This document shows, piece by piece, positions 5,813-7,108 of a stretch of DNA of 7,108 nt. Origin of the DNA: Sedimentisphaerales bacterium (GTDB taxonomy: Bacteria > Planctomycetota > Phycisphaerae > Sedimentisphaerales > Anaerobacaceae); assembly GCA_030630905.1 (NCBI GenBank), contig DAOVMB010000120.1:1-7108 (forward strand), in the 5' to 3' direction. Positions within the stretch are counted from its first letter, which is position 1. Every line of letters starts with the position of its first letter. A model generated the notes under the pieces. It saw only the letters and a list, made by a program, of their open reading frames with translations. It ran no database searches and had not been told where the DNA came from. Both the position numbers and the translations under genes were made by a program.

Positions 5813-5823
5813 TCACCTCCTTT
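5813..5823 (-). promoter_or_regulatory. Exceptionally strong Shine-Dalgarno (AAAGGAGGTGA)
   Basis: This 11-base minus-strand match is the strongest ribosome site in the window, yet it serves no long frame: ATG 5806 opens only eight codons and ATG 5790 is 22 bases away, too far for normal use. Confidence 0.7.
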
Positions 5824-6842
5824 CATACAGCGGATAAGTTAGGTGAAATGTTTGTGTAAAAAATCGCGATTTTTCTGCTGTTTTTCTGTATTTTTGTTAG
5901 ATTTTGGAGAATTATTTCAAAATCCGGTGCTTTTTCTTCCCGGGCGGATGTAACATTACCGTCAGTTAGTAATGCAACCGCAGGTGTTGTAACAAACCAT
6001 TCCTTTGTCTCGGCCAGTCGGCCGAGAGTGCAGGGACAATTCTCACTTGCCGGGCCCTCGCCGTATGGCAGAACCGCTATCAGTGCTATTCGCAGGAAAT
6101 CTTCGTTACCTTCTAACTCACGGGCCATTTGCTCGTACTTTGGGATAGCTATGCCACAATCGGTGCAATCGTAGTGGTAGAGCAGAACAAGCCAGGTGCC
6201 TTTTTTCAAAGATTCGGCGATATCGATATGTTCGAGAATCGGCAGTTTCTTGCCGACCCAGGTTTTAGGTTCGAGCACCTCGTAACGAGAAGTAATCTGT
6301 GGCGGTTCGTTGAAGGCCAATATTGGTGTAGATATGCCGAGGATTGCAATAGTTAAGAAAGCGGTCATTGCGAATCGCGGTGCAGACGGCAGCGGCGTAA
6401 GGAATTCGACAATCAGGGCCTTCATAGATTCCTGCTTTCGCAGGAATGACAGAGCGGGTGGGAATGACAATCCTGGCCGAAAGATTGATAGACTTAGCAC
6501 TGCGGGCAGGTCGATGGCGAAAAGGGTTATCCAGGGATTCACATGTACCGAGCCGAAGCAGCCGCAGGATTCGGCGCCGGTGATGCCCTTATACAGCGTA
6601 ATCGCTGAAAAAGCGGAAAAACACAGCAAACTAACCAGCCAGGCGGCTTTTTTGAACAGGCCGGAGAGCAGCCAGATGGCTAAGGCAAGCTCAAATTCGA
6701 CCATTAGAACCAGGAACGGCCTGTAGGTCCAAATATCATTATTGGCCACCGGCTCGGTAAGCAATTGCCAGCCCTTCAGAACCGCTGCAATTAACAGCAA
6801 CATGCCCAATAATTTCAGCACCATGTTATTTGCGAGCTTCAT
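5823..6842 (-). CDS. MauE-like membrane domain fused to a periplasmic thioredoxin-like domain
   Basis: This is a 339-residue protein. Residues 1-125 form a MauE/DoxX-like bundle of about four helices (8-28, 41-61, 65-88, 102-122) with CGCF at Cys93-Cys95. A further helix lies at about 158-177, followed by a thioredoxin-like domain (about 195-320) with the active site YDC226-T-D-C229, the cis-Pro motif TTP at Pro287, and another Cys pair, C269-P-C271. The fusion resembles the logic of VKOR-thioredoxin fusions: a membrane oxidoreductase joined to its soluble partner, here for disulfide formation or transfer outside the cytoplasm (inferred). Residues about 125-161 come from a dispersed-type repeat read in frame. 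ATG 6842 has AAAGGA about 9-10 bases upstream and overlaps the end of the upstream gene by 17 bases, so translation is probably coupled. The tail after about residue 320 is not obviously thioredoxin sequence. Confidence 0.85.
   Translation of the reverse strand: MKLANNMVLKLLGMLLLIAAVLKGWQLLTEPVANNDIWTYRPFLVLMVEFELALAIWLLSGLFKKAAWLVSLLCFSAFSAITLYKGITGAESCGCFGSVHVNPWITLFAIDLPAVLSLSIFRPGLSFPPALSFLRKQESMKALIVEFLTPLPSAPRFAMTAFLTIAILGISTPILAFNEPPQITSRYEVLEPKTWVGKKLPILEHIDIAESLKKGTWLVLLYHYDCTDCGIAIPKYEQMARELEGNEDFLRIALIAVLPYGEGPASENCPCTLGRLAETKEWFVTTPAVALLTDGNVTSAREEKAPDFEIILQNLTKIQKNSRKIAIFYTNISPNLSAV
5859..5874. repeat. Perfect 16-bp palindrome near the 3' end of the MauE-thioredoxin gene
   Basis: AAAAATCGCGATTTTT is identical to its reverse complement. 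It lies within the codons of the C-terminal tail, about 100 bases upstream of the -35 of the cysteine-rich gene. It could be a protein-binding site or simply AT-rich chance. Confidence 0.4.
6364..6469. repeat. Dispersed-type palindromic repeat inserted in frame inside the MauE-thioredoxin gene
   Basis: The segment is bounded by GTCATT (6364 side) and AATGAC (6463-6468). It contains a perfect 8-bp hairpin ATTCCTGC-TTTC-GCAGGAAT (6428-6447) and a 9-bp direct repeat GGAATGACA (6443-6451, 6461-6469). These words, read as SFLRKQES on one strand and SCFRRND on the other, belong to a class of short intergenic repeats widely dispersed in bacterial genomes (from memory, not searched). The left part, GTCATTGCGAATCGC, resembles a second such repeat type. 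Here the segment is translated as roughly residues 125-161, linking the membrane bundle to the next helix, without breaking the frame. The exact ends are uncertain. Confidence 0.65.
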
Positions 6843-7107
6843 ATTCTAAAATCCTTTTCTCAATGCTCGTTATTTTGTTTATATCTTCGATGATCTTGTC
6901 AACCAATCCCTGATATTCATCACAAGGTTGGCTCTGAGATGTCCACAGCAAATTAATGATTCTCCTCCTAAACTCGCTGCAAGCGTTTACCTCAGTTTGT
7001 AGTAGAGTTAATACCTCGGTTTCATCTTCTGTCCTGAAGATATGCTTGCTTTTCTTTATGCCAAAATACGCCAGCGTCTTAGTATTGGCTAAGTATGTGC
7101 CGGCATG
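6826..7107 (-). CDS. Unrecognised helical protein, C-terminal fragment
   Basis: A minus-strand frame runs from the right edge to TAA at 6828-6826: 93 residues, with no usable start codon inside the window, so the N-terminus lies beyond the edge. The sequence is charged and probably alpha-helical (EDETEVLTLLQTEVNACSEF, then QGLVDKIIEDINKITSIEKR), with two cysteines and no signal or membrane segment visible. I do not recognise a family. Its last 17 bases overlap the start of the MauE-thioredoxin gene, the kind of overlap expected of co-translated operon partners, and the AAAGGA site of that gene lies inside it. Evidence that it is real is the unbroken frame, the overlap and the coherent helical composition. 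It is too short for the function to be inferred. Confidence 0.55.
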   Translation of the reverse strand, partial: HAGTYLANTKTLAYFGIKKSKHIFRTEDETEVLTLLQTEVNACSEFRRRIINLLWTSQSQPCDEYQGLVDKIIEDINKITSIEKRILEYEARK

Positions 7108-7108
7108 A

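Noticed and set aside
6310..6726. Plus-strand open frame of 138 codons antisense to the MauE-thioredoxin gene
   Set aside because: Its distinctive IDSCFRRND segment is the well-known spurious translation of the dispersed repeat. The rest mirrors the real gene and has no family features.

Overview
The window looks like planctomycete DNA, most likely class Phycisphaerae. This is inferred from protein style. The left-edge gene pairs a DUF1349-type jelly roll with a C-terminal beta module (WTEWNIPLTDFSNAGV ... NPQPGG ... YFDDIRLY) that I associate with surface proteins of Planctomycetota and related phyla. The second gene is a pseudopilin with a GFTLIELLVVIAIIALL start. The minus-strand genes are MauE/DoxX-like, C39-like and LolA-like proteins of a kind seen in the same phylum. 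No rRNA, tRNA or CRISPR array is visible.

Layout. Plus strand: a 5'-truncated surface protein (2-802), a roughly 540-base non-coding stretch with a candidate promoter and two hairpins, and a short, probably truncated pseudopilin (1344-1730). From 1896 to the right edge everything is on the minus strand. In transcription order (right to left): the C-terminal part of an unrecognised helical protein (right edge to 6826); a MauE-like four-helix membrane domain fused to a thioredoxin-like CxxC domain (6842-5823); an 8-codon mini-ORF with a near-perfect Shine-Dalgarno (5806-5780); a secreted cysteine-rich peptide with its own sigma70-like promoter (5709-5413); a hairpin; a frameshifted remnant of an IS630-type transposase helix-turn-helix domain (5167-4985); a membrane-anchored LolA-like protein (4992-3640); a C39-like peptidase/two-TM/rhodanese fusion (3583-2381); and a stand-alone MauE-like protein (2384-1896).

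How the genes may work together. Five adjacent products are exported or membrane proteins, and four carry conspicuous thiol chemistry: two MauE-type CGCF proteins, one CxxC thioredoxin, one rhodanese with C-x4-C, and a 64-residue mature peptide with nine cysteines. In methylamine dehydrogenase biogenesis, MauE and MauD are needed for the disulfide-rich small subunit. In sublancin-type bacteriocins, a C39 domain works beside thiol oxidoreductases. By analogy, and as inference only, this may be a periplasmic thiol-oxidation and processing set serving the cysteine-rich peptide. I know of no described system with exactly this composition. Nothing in the sequence proves that the peptide is the substrate.

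Signs of past mobile DNA are present: the transposase remnant, now overlapped by the start of the LolA-like gene, and a roughly 106-bp dispersed-type repeat that is read through in frame between the MauE and thioredoxin halves of the fusion protein.
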